From positions 1,584,001-1,648,000 of the forward strand of contig NC_003030.1 of the NCBI RefSeq assembly GCF_000008765.1: a stretch of DNA of 64,000 nt. Direction: 5' to 3'. The translations under genes and the position numbers were made by a program. The first letter of the stretch is position 1. Each line of letters opens with the position of its first letter. The stretch comes from Clostridium acetobutylicum ATCC 824 (GTDB taxonomy: Bacteria > Bacillota > Clostridia > Clostridiales > Clostridiaceae). The notes beneath the pieces were generated by a model. The model saw only the letters and a list, made by a program, of their open reading frames with translations. It was not told the origin of the DNA and did not search any database. Shown here in pieces: positions 43,800-53,268 of this stretch.

Positions 43800-44762
43800 T
43801 TGAAAAAAATAAGATGGGGAATATTAGGACTTGGAAATATTGCAAATAAGTTTGCTCAAACCATAAAATCTATGGATTCAGTGGAGCTTTATGCTGTTGC
43901 CTCAAGAAATAAAAAGAAAGCTGAAGCCTTTGGAAAAGAGTATGAGGTTCCTTCTAAGAAATGTTATGGAAGCTATGAACAGCTTGTTGAGGATGAAAGC
44001 ATAGATGTTGTATACATTTCAGTGCCACATGTGTTTCACAAAGAACTCTCAATACTATGCCTAAAGAATGGGAAAGCTGTACTATGCGAAAAACCTGTCA
44101 CTATGAATGAAAATGAAATTGAAGAAGTAATAAGAATTGCAAAAGAAAACAGGTTGTTTTTCATGGAAGCAATGAAAACTCGATTTCTACCAATTAATCA
44201 GAAAATTAAAAGCTTAATTAGTGAAGGAAGAATAGGAGAAGTTCGTTTATTGCAAGCTGATTTTGGGTTTAAAGCAGAATTCAATCCTGATGGAAGGTTG
44301 TTTAATAAGGAATTAGGTGGAGGTGCCCTGCTAGATGTTGGGATTTATACCATATCTTATAGCTCGTTTGTTTTTGGAAATCATCCTAGGAGTATCAAAA
44401 GTAATTTTTATATAGGAAAAACAGGAATAGATGAATGCGTTTCAATAAATTTAGTATATGAAAGTGGAAAGCAGTCTCAGCTTTATGCGGCCATAAATCT
44501 TGATACCACAAGAACTGCTAACATTATCGGAACTAAAGGAAGAATTTGTGTACCTAAGTTTTCAAATGCTAATAGAGCTTATATTTTGGTTGATGGGAAA
44601 GAAGAAAAAATAGAGATGCCATTTGATATAAATGGATTTGAATATCAGGTTAAAGAGGTAAATAAATGCATTTTGGAGGGAAAGCTTCAAAGCGAAATTA
44701 TGAGTTGGAAAGACTCAATTGAAATAATGAAAATTATTGATGATGTTAAAAAGAACTTCTAA
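43800..44762 (+). CDS. Gfo/Idh/MocA-family NAD(P)-dependent oxidoreductase
   Basis: The 320-residue protein has the Rossmann motif RWGILGLGNIANKFAQ, the family signature VLCEKPVTMNENEI, and a C-terminal beta-sheet domain with GGGALLDVGIYTISY. It probably acts on a sugar or dihydrodiol-like substrate; the exact substrate cannot be told. I prefer TTG 43800, which has GGGGGATGA upstream; ATG 43785 would add five residues but has no site. Confidence 0.85.
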   Translation: MKKIRWGILGLGNIANKFAQTIKSMDSVELYAVASRNKKKAEAFGKEYEVPSKKCYGSYEQLVEDESIDVVYISVPHVFHKELSILCLKNGKAVLCEKPVTMNENEIEEVIRIAKENRLFFMEAMKTRFLPINQKIKSLISEGRIGEVRLLQADFGFKAEFNPDGRLFNKELGGGALLDVGIYTISYSSFVFGNHPRSIKSNFYIGKTGIDECVSINLVYESGKQSQLYAAINLDTTRTANIIGTKGRICVPKFSNANRAYILVDGKEEKIEMPFDINGFEYQVKEVNKCILEGKLQSEIMSWKDSIEIMKIIDDVKKNF

Positions 44763-44770
44763 TACTTATA

Positions 44771-44827
44771 AGTTTTATAACATACACTCATAGCTATAAA
44801 GAGTTAAGGGTGTATGTTATAAACTTT
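44771..44827. terminator. Bidirectional terminator between convergent genes
   Basis: The long stem AGTTTTATAACATACAC / TGTATGTTATAAACTTT overlaps the stop codon of the LysR-type gene and ends both convergent transcripts. Confidence 0.75.
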
Positions 44828-45695
44828 TATGTAGAAAATTCCAAAAGCTATTTGAAGCAGATGAATGTTTTTTAAGTTTTGATCTTACAAAAGCCAATTC
44901 GCTTTTAATTGTAACATCTATAGGAATCACTGTAATTTTTGAATAGTTAAGAAGTTTAATGGAGTTCTGCATCATAAGTGAGACTCCCATACCGTTAGAG
45001 ATAAAGTCTAAAATATTATCAATACGAGTTCCCGTATAGCTTATTTTAGGCTCAAAACCAGCTTTTTGACATGTAGAATAAAACAAACTGAAAAGCTGTG
45101 TACTTTTATCAAGTTGAAAGAAAAGCTCATTTTTTAGTTCGAAAATCGAAATAATTTCTTTTTTTGCAAGATAGTGATTTTTAGGAAGAACTACTGCAAA
45201 CTTATCTGACTCAACAACGACTTTTTCATATTTATCTAAAGTTGCATTAAAAATACGAGTGTATGCAACATCACAAGAACCAGCATCTAATTCTTTTAGT
45301 ATATTTATACTTTCAACCTCTTTTAAATCAAGAAGAATGTCAGGATATCTATTGTGAAACTTTGCAATTATTCCTGGTACATTATAATTTGCCATGACTG
45401 GAATAGCGCATATTTTTAGAGTGGAGAATTTAGAGCTTTGAAATGGAAGAATTGCTCTATGAAGTTCACAATAGTCTATTAGGATTTTTTCAGCATAAGG
45501 AAGTAAGGTTTTTCCAGCCTCTGTTAATGTTATTTTTTTATGCTCACGTATAAATAAAATTGTATCTAATTCTTTTTCCAAAGCCATAATTTGCTTTGAA
45601 ACATTGCTTTGAGTTGTAAAGTTTATTTCTGCTGTTTCAGTAAAATTTAAAGTTTTGGTCAAATCTATAAAGTATCTAAAACGTTCGATATTCAT
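44817..45695 (-). CDS. LysR-family transcriptional regulator
   Basis: The 292-residue protein has the LysR N-terminal HTH (FIDLTKTLNFTETAEINFTTQSNVSKQIMALEKEL, read in parts) and a two-lobed inducer domain. The start has GGAGGCATA upstream on the minus strand. It is divergent from the DUF554 membrane protein gene (241-bp gap), which is a plausible target. The ligand is unknown. Confidence 0.9.
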   Translation of the reverse strand: MNIERFRYFIDLTKTLNFTETAEINFTTQSNVSKQIMALEKELDTILFIREHKKITLTEAGKTLLPYAEKILIDYCELHRAILPFQSSKFSTLKICAIPVMANYNVPGIIAKFHNRYPDILLDLKEVESINILKELDAGSCDVAYTRIFNATLDKYEKVVVESDKFAVVLPKNHYLAKKEIISIFELKNELFFQLDKSTQLFSLFYSTCQKAGFEPKISYTGTRIDNILDFISNGMGVSLMMQNSIKLLNYSKITVIPIDVTIKSELAFVRSKLKKHSSASNSFWNFLHKSL

Positions 45696-45936
45696 TATGC
45701 CTCCATTATTTTTAACTATTCTAATATGGAATAGTATAGCATAAAAGCTGAATTGATTTTATATTTTCTTTGCTATAGAATAAATTTAGGTAAATAAAGG
45801 ACAAGCTATTCTACTATCTTTAGTGCCTTTTAGGAGTGTTTACACATATCTATAGTAAATTAAGATATTGACTGTTTTATTGATTAGAAAGAATGTTTTG
45901 AAAATTATTCTAAAGAGAAAATAGGAGAGAAGAATT

Positions 45937-46665
45937 ATGCTAGCTGGAGTAATTATTAATGTGCTATCTGTAGTTTTTGGAGGTATTACAGGAACACTTG
46001 CAGGTAAAAAATTATCAAAGGAGTTTAAAGCAAACTTAACACTTGTTTTAGGAGTTTGTTCAATGGGAATGGGCATCAGTTCCATTGGACTTATGAAAAA
46101 TATGCCAGCTGTTGTTTTTGCAGTGGTTTTAGGAACAGTAGTTGGAATTATATTAAATCTTGGAAAATGGATTAATAAAGCAGCAGAAGAGATGCAAAAA
46201 CCTATTGTGAAATTATTTGGAAATCAGAACTCTAATTTATCTAATGAGGAGTTTATATCAACACTAGTAACAATTATTGTGCTATTTTGTGCAAGTGGAA
46301 CTGGTATTTATGGTTCATTGACAGCAGGGATGACTGGGGATAATACAGTATTGATTTCAAAATCTATATTAGACTTTTTTACAGCTGCTATTTTTGCATG
46401 TAATCTTGGTTTAGTGGTTTCTGTTGTTGCAATTCCACAGTTTTTTATTTTCTTATTGTTGTTTTTAGGAGCAAAAGTTATTTTTCCACTTACAACACAA
46501 AGTATGGTTTTTGATTTTAAAGCCTGCGGAGGTTTCCTTATGCTTGCAACAGGCTTTAGAATGGTTAAACTAAAAGAATTTCCCATTGCAGATATGATAC
46601 CAGCAATGGTCCTAGTGATGCCATTTAGTTGGCTGTGGGTAAACTGGATTTTACCAATGTTATAA
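45937..46665 (+). CDS. DUF554 (YqgA-like) integral membrane protein
   Basis: The 242-residue protein has about seven hydrophobic segments and the DUF554 markers NVLSVVFGGITGTLAGKKL, LVLGVCSMGMGISSIG, ASGTGIYGSL and DFKACGGFLMLATGFRM. The family is a putative transporter of unknown substrate. AGGAGAGAAG precedes ATG. The adjacent divergent LysR-type regulator suggests inducible expression. Confidence 0.87.
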   Translation: MLAGVIINVLSVVFGGITGTLAGKKLSKEFKANLTLVLGVCSMGMGISSIGLMKNMPAVVFAVVLGTVVGIILNLGKWINKAAEEMQKPIVKLFGNQNSNLSNEEFISTLVTIIVLFCASGTGIYGSLTAGMTGDNTVLISKSILDFFTAAIFACNLGLVVSVVAIPQFFIFLLLFLGAKVIFPLTTQSMVFDFKACGGFLMLATGFRMVKLKEFPIADMIPAMVLVMPFSWLWVNWILPML

Positions 46666-46693
46666 AGCAGTAAGGTATAAATCTTTCAAAATA

Positions 46694-47020
46694 CTAATTA
46701 TTATAAGTTTCTAAATACTTAGCACCCCAATCACACATTGAATTTATTACAGGAATTATGCTTTCTCCAAAATTAGAGAGGGAATACTCTGTTTTAGGAG
46801 GAACTACAGCATAAACAGTTCTGATGATTAGTCCATCACTTTCAAGTTCACGCAATTGTTGTGTAAGCATTTTTGGTGTTGCTTTAGGAATAAGTTTGTG
46901 TAATTCATTGAAACGGAGAGTTTTGCCTATTAAGTGAAACAAAATAACTGCTTTATATTTTCCACCAATTAGGCTTATAGTAGCGTCTACTGGACAACTA
47001 AATGTTTTAATATCTTTCAT
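46694..47020 (-). CDS. HxlR-family winged-helix regulator
   Basis: The 108-residue protein has the HxlR pattern CPVDATISLIGGKYKAVILFHL, RFNELHKLIPKATPKMLTQQLREL and VVPPKTEYSLSNFGESI. The conserved N-terminal Cys (residue 9) could sense redox or electrophile stress, as in YodB and related proteins. I chose ATG 47020; a GTG three codons earlier is possible. It is divergent from the nitroreductase gene and very likely controls it. Confidence 0.88.
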   Translation of the reverse strand: MKDIKTFSCPVDATISLIGGKYKAVILFHLIGKTLRFNELHKLIPKATPKMLTQQLRELESDGLIIRTVYAVVPPKTEYSLSNFGESIIPVINSMCDWGAKYLETYNN

Positions 47021-47168
47021 TATGTACACTCACTTTCTTTTTGGGTAGTATGTTACAAAAAAGTACATTCTTGATTAAATAAAAATTACTGTTAAAATGA
47101 TATCATGGATTAATTTGGTGAGCAAGATTAATCTATAAAAAATCAAATAAAAGAGAGAGGTAATAAGA

Positions 47169-47687
47169 ATGAATTTTTTAGATATAGCAAAAAAAAGATA
47201 TTCAGTTAGAAATTATACAAAACAAAAAGTTGAAAAAGAAAAGCTGGATTTAATATTAGAAGCTGGACATATTGCACCTACAGGAGGGAATAAACAGCCA
47301 CAGAGATTGATTGTTGTACAAGAAGAAGAGGGGCTTAATAAGATCGGAAAAGCCGCTAATATTTATGGTGCACAGTGTGCAATAATTGTTTGCAGCGATG
47401 TAAATGAAACTTGGACGCGTCCGTTTGACGGAAAGAAGCTTACAGACATTGATGCAGCAATTGTTACAGACCATATGATGCTTCAAGCAACGGAGCTTGG
47501 ACTGGGAACAGTTTGGATATGTTATTTTAAACCTGAGGTGCTAAGGACTGAATTTAATATACCTGATAATTTAGAACCAGTCAATATTTTAGCTGTTGGT
47601 TATAGTAGTGGTGATAGTTTGTCTCCAGATAGGCACAATAAAACTAGAAAGGCAATTTCAGAAACGGTTAAATTTGAAAGTTTATAA
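47169..47687 (+). CDS. Nitroreductase-family flavoprotein
   Basis: The 172-residue FMN-dependent enzyme has KKRYSVRNYTKQKVEKEKLDLILEAGHIAPTGGNKQPQRLIVV (read in parts), the FMN-binding start of the family, and ATELGLGTVWICYF. It would reduce nitro or quinone compounds with NAD(P)H. It is of the short class (about 170 residues). GAGAGAGGTAATAAG precedes ATG. The divergent HxlR gene is the likely regulator. Confidence 0.88.
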   Translation: MNFLDIAKKRYSVRNYTKQKVEKEKLDLILEAGHIAPTGGNKQPQRLIVVQEEEGLNKIGKAANIYGAQCAIIVCSDVNETWTRPFDGKKLTDIDAAIVTDHMMLQATELGLGTVWICYFKPEVLRTEFNIPDNLEPVNILAVGYSSGDSLSPDRHNKTRKAISETVKFESL

Positions 47688-47706
47688 TAAAATACGGTAT
47701 TTCAAC

Positions 47707-47740
47707 AAAAGTCGTAGAGTAAAGTCTGCGGCTTTTTGTT
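47707..47740 (+). terminator. Terminator of the nitroreductase gene
   Basis: The 12-bp stem AAAAGTCGTAGA / TCTGCGGCTTTT (wobbles included) is followed by TTGTTTT. A similar hairpin lies at the end of the flavodiiron remnant near 59145-59175. Confidence 0.75.
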
Positions 47741-47997
47741 TTAAAAACTTGTTATGCATTGTGAATTATTAGGAAAGGTATTATTGATATAATCAGCTTG
47801 AATTTTGTGATTATAGTCATATTAAATATTTAATTAAAATATCGATACTAGTATTAATGATATTTTATGTAGACAACTGTGTAAAATAAGATAAAAAAGA
47901 CATTAAATGTCTAATAAAGTTGAATAAAATATATACAAACTGGCGTATTATATACAGTTTTTTTAAAATATCAAATTTTATCAAAGTAGGTGTACTA

Positions 47998-50304
47998 ATG
48001 AAAAGAGGATTGAGAAAGGAACGAAATAAGGAAGATGAAGCTGGAAAGATTGTAAATGAAGGCAAAGCGCATCTATTTTATAAAGTGATAATACTTATGG
48101 TGTTTTATATAAGCTATGGTATCTACTTGTATTGGAGATTTGCATACACAATACCAAGAGGTTATGGAGATATAGCTTTAATTGCAGGATATGTTTTATT
48201 TATCGCTGAGACAATCGGTTTTTTAGAATCTTCAATGTTTTATTTGACGCTTTGGGATACAAATACGCCATCAACGCCAGAAGTGCAGGATAAAGAGTTT
48301 CCTCACGTTGATATCTTTATTGCAAGCTATAATGAACCTAGGAATTTATTATATAAGACTTTAATAGGCTGCAAAAATATGGACTATCCTGATAAAAGCA
48401 AGGTCCATATTTATATATGTGATGATGGTAACCGTAAAGACATAAAAGAATTATGTGAGAGTTTAAAGGTAGGATATATAACGAGAGAAGATAATACTCA
48501 TGCGAAGGCGGGAAACCTTAATAATGCATTAAAACAAACTTCATCACCTTATGTAGTTACTTTTGATGCAGATATGATTCCAATGCATGATTTTTTGCTT
48601 AAAACAATTCCATTTTTTATGGTTGAAGATAAAATTGGATTTGTACAGGTTCCTCAAAATTTTTATAATGCAGACCCATTTCAGTATAATTTGTTTAACG
48701 AGAGTAGGGTTCCTAATGAACAAAACCTATTTTCTAGGTTAATACAAGCAGGAAAAAATAGATTTAATGCAATAATTTATTCTGGTTCTAATACTGTATT
48801 GTCAAGAGAGGCCTTAAATGAAATAAATGGACTAGTTGTTGGAACTATTACAGAGGACTTTGCCACAGGTATGAAGATTCAAAGTAAAGGATATAAATGT
48901 ATATACCTTAATGAAACACATGCATCTGGACTTTCACCTGAAAGCCTTGAAGATTTATATAGCCAGAGGATACGCTGGGGAAGAGGCGTAATACAAACTT
49001 TTAAAGCGTTTAATCCTTTATTTATGAGGGGACTTAATATTTATCAAAAATTAATGTACTTTAGTGCCTTTTCGTATTGGTATTTTGGATTATGGAGATT
49101 AATATTTTTTATGGCACCGATAGTATTTTCTGTTTTTGGTGTTGTTGTATTATCAACCTCGGCAATTCAAATGTTAGAAGTATGGCTTCCTATGTTTATC
49201 TTTACTAATTTAACTTTTTATCATTTTTCTAAAAAGGTAAGAAGCGTTTCATGGACTCACATATATGACACAATATTATTTCCACAGATAACAGTGGGAA
49301 TTTTAAAAGAAACATTTGGATTTAAAATGTCCAAATTCAAGGTGACTCCAAAGGAAAATGTAAGAAGGGACAATTTTACAAATAGATTTGAGCTTGTTAG
49401 AGTTCAAATTGTTCTAGCTGTTCTTTCGTTTGCTGGGATTGTAAGGATAATATACTTATATGTTACTAACAATTTTGAAGCACAATATATAATCAATTTA
49501 TTTTGGCTTACTTATAATTTTTACTTGCTAGTTATGGCGATTTTCTTTGCCTCTGAAAGACCTAAATTTAGAAATAATGAAAGAATGTTTGTTTCAGAAG
49601 AAGCCTATGTGGTTAATAATGAGCAGAAACTTTATGGAAAAACCATAGATATATCTGAAACAGGTATATCTATAAAATTAGAAAAACCTATTTGTATAGA
49701 TCCAAATGAAAATTACAGTATAGGAGTAAAGACAGCTAGAAATTCAGCTGAATTTTCAGGAAAAATAGTTAGAGTTGATAATTTTAAAGATGGTCATAAA
49801 TACGCGTTTAACATTACTGAAATTGATGAGAAAAACTTTTCAGAGTTAATACTAATACTATATGATAGAGTACCTCCGTCTCCTGAAAAGCAAAAAAGAG
49901 ACTATATGACTGTTAATGTATTAAGAAATATAATAAATAGGAAAAAAAGGATTGTACCGTTAAATAGAAAACTTCCAAGAGTCAAAATTGACAAAAAAGT
50001 AAAAATATTAGTTTCAAAAAATGAAGAAGGAATACATGTGGTGGATTTTAATTACATGTATATTGCAGTTAAATGTGTGCAGGAATACGATAGTTTTATT
50101 CTTCCATTATCAGAGAAATTTAATATTAATCTTAATTGCACCTACGATAAAACACTTTCTGAGAGAAATAGAAAAAAGGTATCGATATACAAGGTGACAA
50201 ATTACGATGAATTTAAGGATCATGATTTGCTAGAGTTATTAAAAGCTGTTCCTGTATATAACGAAGAATTGAATATACATGAGAAAGTAGCTGCTGTGAA
50301 GTAA
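47998..50304 (+). CDS. BcsA-like processive glycosyltransferase with C-terminal PilZ-like domain
   Basis: The 768-residue membrane protein has two N-terminal helices and a family 2 glycosyltransferase domain with VDIFIASYNEP, ICDDGNRKD, TFDADM, the acceptor TITEDFATG and QRIRWGRGV (QxxRW), as in cellulose synthase. About four more helices follow. A PilZ-like region starts near residue 530 (ERMFVSEEAYVV ... IDISETGISIKL), and a further domain ends the protein. The canonical RxxxR c-di-GMP motif is not clear. No bcsB-like gene follows, so the polymer (cellulose or another glucan) is uncertain. I chose ATG 47998, after AAAGTAGGTG. I see no c-di-GMP riboswitch upstream. Confidence 0.85.
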   Translation: MKRGLRKERNKEDEAGKIVNEGKAHLFYKVIILMVFYISYGIYLYWRFAYTIPRGYGDIALIAGYVLFIAETIGFLESSMFYLTLWDTNTPSTPEVQDKEFPHVDIFIASYNEPRNLLYKTLIGCKNMDYPDKSKVHIYICDDGNRKDIKELCESLKVGYITREDNTHAKAGNLNNALKQTSSPYVVTFDADMIPMHDFLLKTIPFFMVEDKIGFVQVPQNFYNADPFQYNLFNESRVPNEQNLFSRLIQAGKNRFNAIIYSGSNTVLSREALNEINGLVVGTITEDFATGMKIQSKGYKCIYLNETHASGLSPESLEDLYSQRIRWGRGVIQTFKAFNPLFMRGLNIYQKLMYFSAFSYWYFGLWRLIFFMAPIVFSVFGVVVLSTSAIQMLEVWLPMFIFTNLTFYHFSKKVRSVSWTHIYDTILFPQITVGILKETFGFKMSKFKVTPKENVRRDNFTNRFELVRVQIVLAVLSFAGIVRIIYLYVTNNFEAQYIINLFWLTYNFYLLVMAIFFASERPKFRNNERMFVSEEAYVVNNEQKLYGKTIDISETGISIKLEKPICIDPNENYSIGVKTARNSAEFSGKIVRVDNFKDGHKYAFNITEIDEKNFSELILILYDRVPPSPEKQKRDYMTVNVLRNIINRKKRIVPLNRKLPRVKIDKKVKILVSKNEEGIHVVDFNYMYIAVKCVQEYDSFILPLSEKFNINLNCTYDKTLSERNRKKVSIYKVTNYDEFKDHDLLELLKAVPVYNEELNIHEKVAAVK

Positions 50305-50415
50305 TAAATGGTTAAAAATTTTAAAAGCACAATATAGAAATACTTTAATTTTTGCAAAAAATAAACATGCATATCACCAGGTTCACTGGGGAAAATAAAG
50401 TTGAGGTGATAGCAT

Positions 50416-50676
50416 ATGAAAAAGATTGGAGTAGAAAGTGGATTATCTGCAATAGCAGATTATCTAAAGAATGAAGGATATTCAGTAGAACTTTTAGGTG
50501 GAAATCTTGAGAATAATGCTGCAAAATGCGATAGCTTTGATGCAGTTGTTACAGCAGATTATAATACCAACATGATGGGATTTTGCAATACATCAACAAA
50601 AACTCCTATTGTTAATGCCAGCGGTTTGACAAGAGAAGAAGTAAAAAATATGATTGAACAAAAAACAAGTAGATAA
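50416..50676 (+). CDS. YkuS-family (UPF0180) small protein
   Basis: The 86-residue protein matches the UPF0180/YkuS pattern: MKKIGVESGLSAIADYLKNEGYSVE, DAVVTADYNTNMMGF and TPIVNASGLTREEV. The family is widespread in Bacillus and Clostridium and has no known function. GAGGTGATAGC precedes ATG. Confidence 0.88.
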   Translation: MKKIGVESGLSAIADYLKNEGYSVELLGGNLENNAAKCDSFDAVVTADYNTNMMGFCNTSTKTPIVNASGLTREEVKNMIEQKTSR

Positions 50677-50683
50677 TAGTTAA

Positions 50684-50745
50684 AAGCCTCCTTTGCTAAA
50701 CTTCAATAAGATTTTATTGAAAGATAGCTTAGGAGGTTTATTTAT
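50684..50745 (+). terminator. Terminator after the YkuS-family gene
   Basis: Outer arms AAGCCTCCT / AGGAGGTTT and inner arms CTTCAATAA / TTATTGAA form one long hairpin, followed by ATTTATATT. Confidence 0.7.
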
Positions 50746-50867
50746 ATTATTCTTGAAATTATTCTAAAAATATATATACATATAGATGTTATGAGTGGGA
50801 AAAATAAAAAATGGATCTGAAGTTGTGATTTTATTAAGAAGAATATAAAAAAAGGAGATGCTTATTT

Positions 50868-51095
50868 ATGAAGAGTAAACCAGATGATAGAAGAGATAAT
50901 GTTGATAGAATTCAACAAAGCATAGACAATACAATTGAGAACATTCATGAGACAAATGAAATGATTGAAAATACTAATAGAGAAAAAAATAAAGACGATT
51001 TAAAGGCTAAAAATTGTAGAAGAGAAGCAGCACTAGATGAGTTTAAATCAGAAATTAAGGATGAAGCTAGGGCTAAAGAAAAAGGATACAAATAA
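50868..51095 (+). CDS. tlp: Small acid-soluble spore protein Tlp
   Basis: The 75-residue, highly charged helical protein begins MKSKPDDRRDNVDRIQQSIDNTIENI (read in parts), the typical Tlp start, and ends DEARAKEKGYK. Tlp is made in the forespore under sigma-G in Bacillus. It shows that the host is a spore former. AAAAGGAGATG lies before ATG. Confidence 0.9.
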   Translation: MKSKPDDRRDNVDRIQQSIDNTIENIHETNEMIENTNREKNKDDLKAKNCRREAALDEFKSEIKDEARAKEKGYK

Positions 51096-51111
51096 ACATT
51101 TTATTTTAAGA

Positions 51112-51140
51112 AGGGTGATTTATATAACCACCCTTTATTT
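51112..51140. terminator. Bidirectional terminator
   Basis: The stem AAGGGTG / CACCCTT is followed by TATTTG and preceded by A-rich DNA; it lies between tlp and the convergent glycosyltransferase gene. Confidence 0.65.
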
Positions 51141-51141
51141 G

Positions 51142-52158
51142 TTAATTAAATCCAAATACTTTTCTTGATAATGAATAACCTAATAGTATAATTTTTCTTC
51201 CAACAAAACCTTTAATTTGAATTAGTAGTCCTAAAAATGATTTATTTACTTCGAAGTATAATTTTCTGTTTTTGGAATGTAAATAAGACCAAAGTTCTCG
51301 TTTTTTGTTAAGACTCTGTTCTGTATTGTCCTTTATTAAGAGAACAGTACTAACAGTCATCATCATTACTAAGTATTTAACCATGTATTTGCGGAGTTTT
51401 TTGCAGTTTAAGAGCATAGGATTATAGCAGTCAATAAGTATTTTTGTTACTTTGATCTGCTGATCTATACGTTTAATCATTACTTTTTCATTAACGGATT
51501 GATCTTCTCTTCCAATGAAGTATCTGTATAAATCTACATCTAAATAGTACATTGTTTTTACATATGGAAGTGGCTTGTATACAAAAATATTATCCACATA
51601 AAATGTATGTTTAGGAAGATCTAAGTTGCACTCACGAAGAAGCTCTGTACGATAAATAACTGAGTGCATTAATATATTTTGGCTACTTTTAAGATGTCCT
51701 AAGCTGTCCCAGGTGAATATTTTTTCTTTTGGCATTGCACCTTTATAATTAATACTTCTAGATTTGTTAATACTGAAGTTTTCATACACATAATTTGAAA
51801 TAAGCATATCCAGTGATTTAGAGTCTTTTATCATGTTCTTCAATACTTCAAGTACCTTTTTTAAACTAGCTTTATCAAACCAATCATCACTGTCTAAAAC
51901 TTTAAAGTATACTCCCTTTGAATGTTTAAGACCAGTGTTTATTGCGTCGCCGTGACCGCCATTTTCTTTATGTATAACGCGTATTGTATTAGGATATTTT
52001 TTTTCGTATTCGTCAGCAATAATTGAAGTATTGTCCATAGAACCGTCGTTTACAATTAAAATTTCTAATTCCTCGTCTCCAATTAGCAGGGATTCTATGG
52101 CTCTGTCCATATATTCGGCTGAATTGTAACAAGGGATTACTACAGTAAGAACTTTCAT
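51142..52158 (-). CDS. Family 2 glycosyltransferase
   Basis: The 338-residue protein has the GT-A start VLTVVIPCYNSAEYMDRAIESLL (read in parts), ILIVNDGSMDNT, NGGHGDAINTGLKHSKG and the metal-binding VLDSDDWF. The C-terminal half is helical with no long membrane span. It probably transfers a sugar to a cell-surface lipid or polymer. It begins at the base after the stop of the PAP2-type gene, so the two are translationally coupled and likely act in the same surface pathway. Confidence 0.88.
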   Translation of the reverse strand: MKVLTVVIPCYNSAEYMDRAIESLLIGDEELEILIVNDGSMDNTSIIADEYEKKYPNTIRVIHKENGGHGDAINTGLKHSKGVYFKVLDSDDWFDKASLKKVLEVLKNMIKDSKSLDMLISNYVYENFSINKSRSINYKGAMPKEKIFTWDSLGHLKSSQNILMHSVIYRTELLRECNLDLPKHTFYVDNIFVYKPLPYVKTMYYLDVDLYRYFIGREDQSVNEKVMIKRIDQQIKVTKILIDCYNPMLLNCKKLRKYMVKYLVMMMTVSTVLLIKDNTEQSLNKKRELWSYLHSKNRKLYFEVNKSFLGLLIQIKGFVGRKIILLGYSLSRKVFGFN

Positions 52159-52818
52159 TTATACCTCCTGATTGATAAATTTAAATGCTTTATAAAGCTG
52201 TAAATAATAAGATAATTGCCATGTTAATTCTGCCAATATTACGCCTCCGAAAACGTCTATTATAACATGCTGCTTTGTTGTTAAAGTTGAAACACATATC
52301 ATAATTGCTATAAATAATGACAAGTAGCGATACCAGACAGGAATAGTTTTACAATTTCTAATTCCAGCAAAACAATACCAACTAACCAAGCAGTGGATAG
52401 ATGGAAAGAGATTATTTGCTGCATCTACACTATACAAAAACTTAAGCATGTCCACAAAAATACCAGAGGAAACAATATGCGGTCTTATATTAGTTGTGGG
52501 ATATACTATATATATAATACCACATATTAGTTTACCGAGTAAGTCAGCCATTATAAGGCGGTAACAAACATTCTTATTTACTTTGCTAATCAATATGTAA
52601 TTAATAATCCAAAATATATAACTTCCCAAATAAATAACAGTAAAAATAGGTACAACTGGAATTTTATTATCCAAATAAGATGTTAAATTGTGAAAAACAG
52701 CATCCTTGTAAAATAGACGTGCACCTGAATACACTGAAAAATTAAAAATTACGCATAAAATTAAAGGTTTAATAGCATATTCTGGTATGTAGTTATATAT
52801 TCTTTTCATCAACCTCAT
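52159..52818 (-). CDS. PAP2-family membrane phosphatase-like protein
   Basis: The 219-residue protein has six hydrophobic segments. The PAP2 residues appear as NLFPSIHCLVSWYCF (motif SxH) and STLTTKQHVIIDVFGG (second His, motif H-x-x-x-D). The first motif (KxxxxxxRP) is weak, seen only as TTNIRPHIV. It may remove phosphate from a lipid carrier. The downstream glycosyltransferase gene is coupled. An ATG three codons later is an alternative start. Confidence 0.78.
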   Translation of the reverse strand: MRLMKRIYNYIPEYAIKPLILCVIFNFSVYSGARLFYKDAVFHNLTSYLDNKIPVVPIFTVIYLGSYIFWIINYILISKVNKNVCYRLIMADLLGKLICGIIYIVYPTTNIRPHIVSSGIFVDMLKFLYSVDAANNLFPSIHCLVSWYCFAGIRNCKTIPVWYRYLSLFIAIMICVSTLTTKQHVIIDVFGGVILAELTWQLSYYLQLYKAFKFINQEV

Positions 52819-53094
52819 AATAGACTCCTCTTAAAATTATAAATATATTTGTATAATTGCTTAGTTTACATTTAAAAATATTCACTATAATATATATTAC
52901 TAAATAACTTTAAGTATAATGTCTTATGTTATGTTTAGTCAAGATGCTATAATAAATATTAACTTAATTTTATCACTAAAAAGACAATAATTTGTATTTG
53001 TTTCCGTAATATTCATATGGAATTTATTAAATGTTTATAATTATGGTGGATTAGTCTATAATATAATAAGAGTATTATTTTATTGGAGGAAGCT

Positions 53095-53268
53095 ATGGAA
53101 AATATAAAAGGTAAAAATAATTTGTATGAGCAATTTTTAAGATATTCCTACTGGGAATTAAAAGAGTTATTTAAAAAAGCAAAAACAAAAGAAGAACAGG
53201 ATTTTTACATGATGCTCTCCGATATGGTATTGCAAAAAGAGCAGGAGAAGGTTATAGGAAAGCAGTAA
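53095..53268 (+). CDS. 57-aa putative antitoxin of the zeta-type toxin
   Basis: GGAGGAAGCT lies directly before ATG 53095. The product is helical and charged (YWELKELFKKAKTKEEQDFYMMLSDMVLQKEQEKVI, read in parts), with no DNA-binding motif that I can see. Its stop overlaps the toxin start (TAATG), so the two are coupled. It is not like the 90-residue epsilon antitoxin of pSM19035, so if it is an antitoxin it belongs to a different type. Confidence 0.6.
   Translation: MENIKGKNNLYEQFLRYSYWELKELFKKAKTKEEQDFYMMLSDMVLQKEQEKVIGKQ

Noticed and set aside
47741-47997. c-di-GMP riboswitch upstream of the BcsA-like gene
   Set aside because: No match to the conserved GEMM core could be seen; only a weak AGACAT / ATGTCT hairpin.
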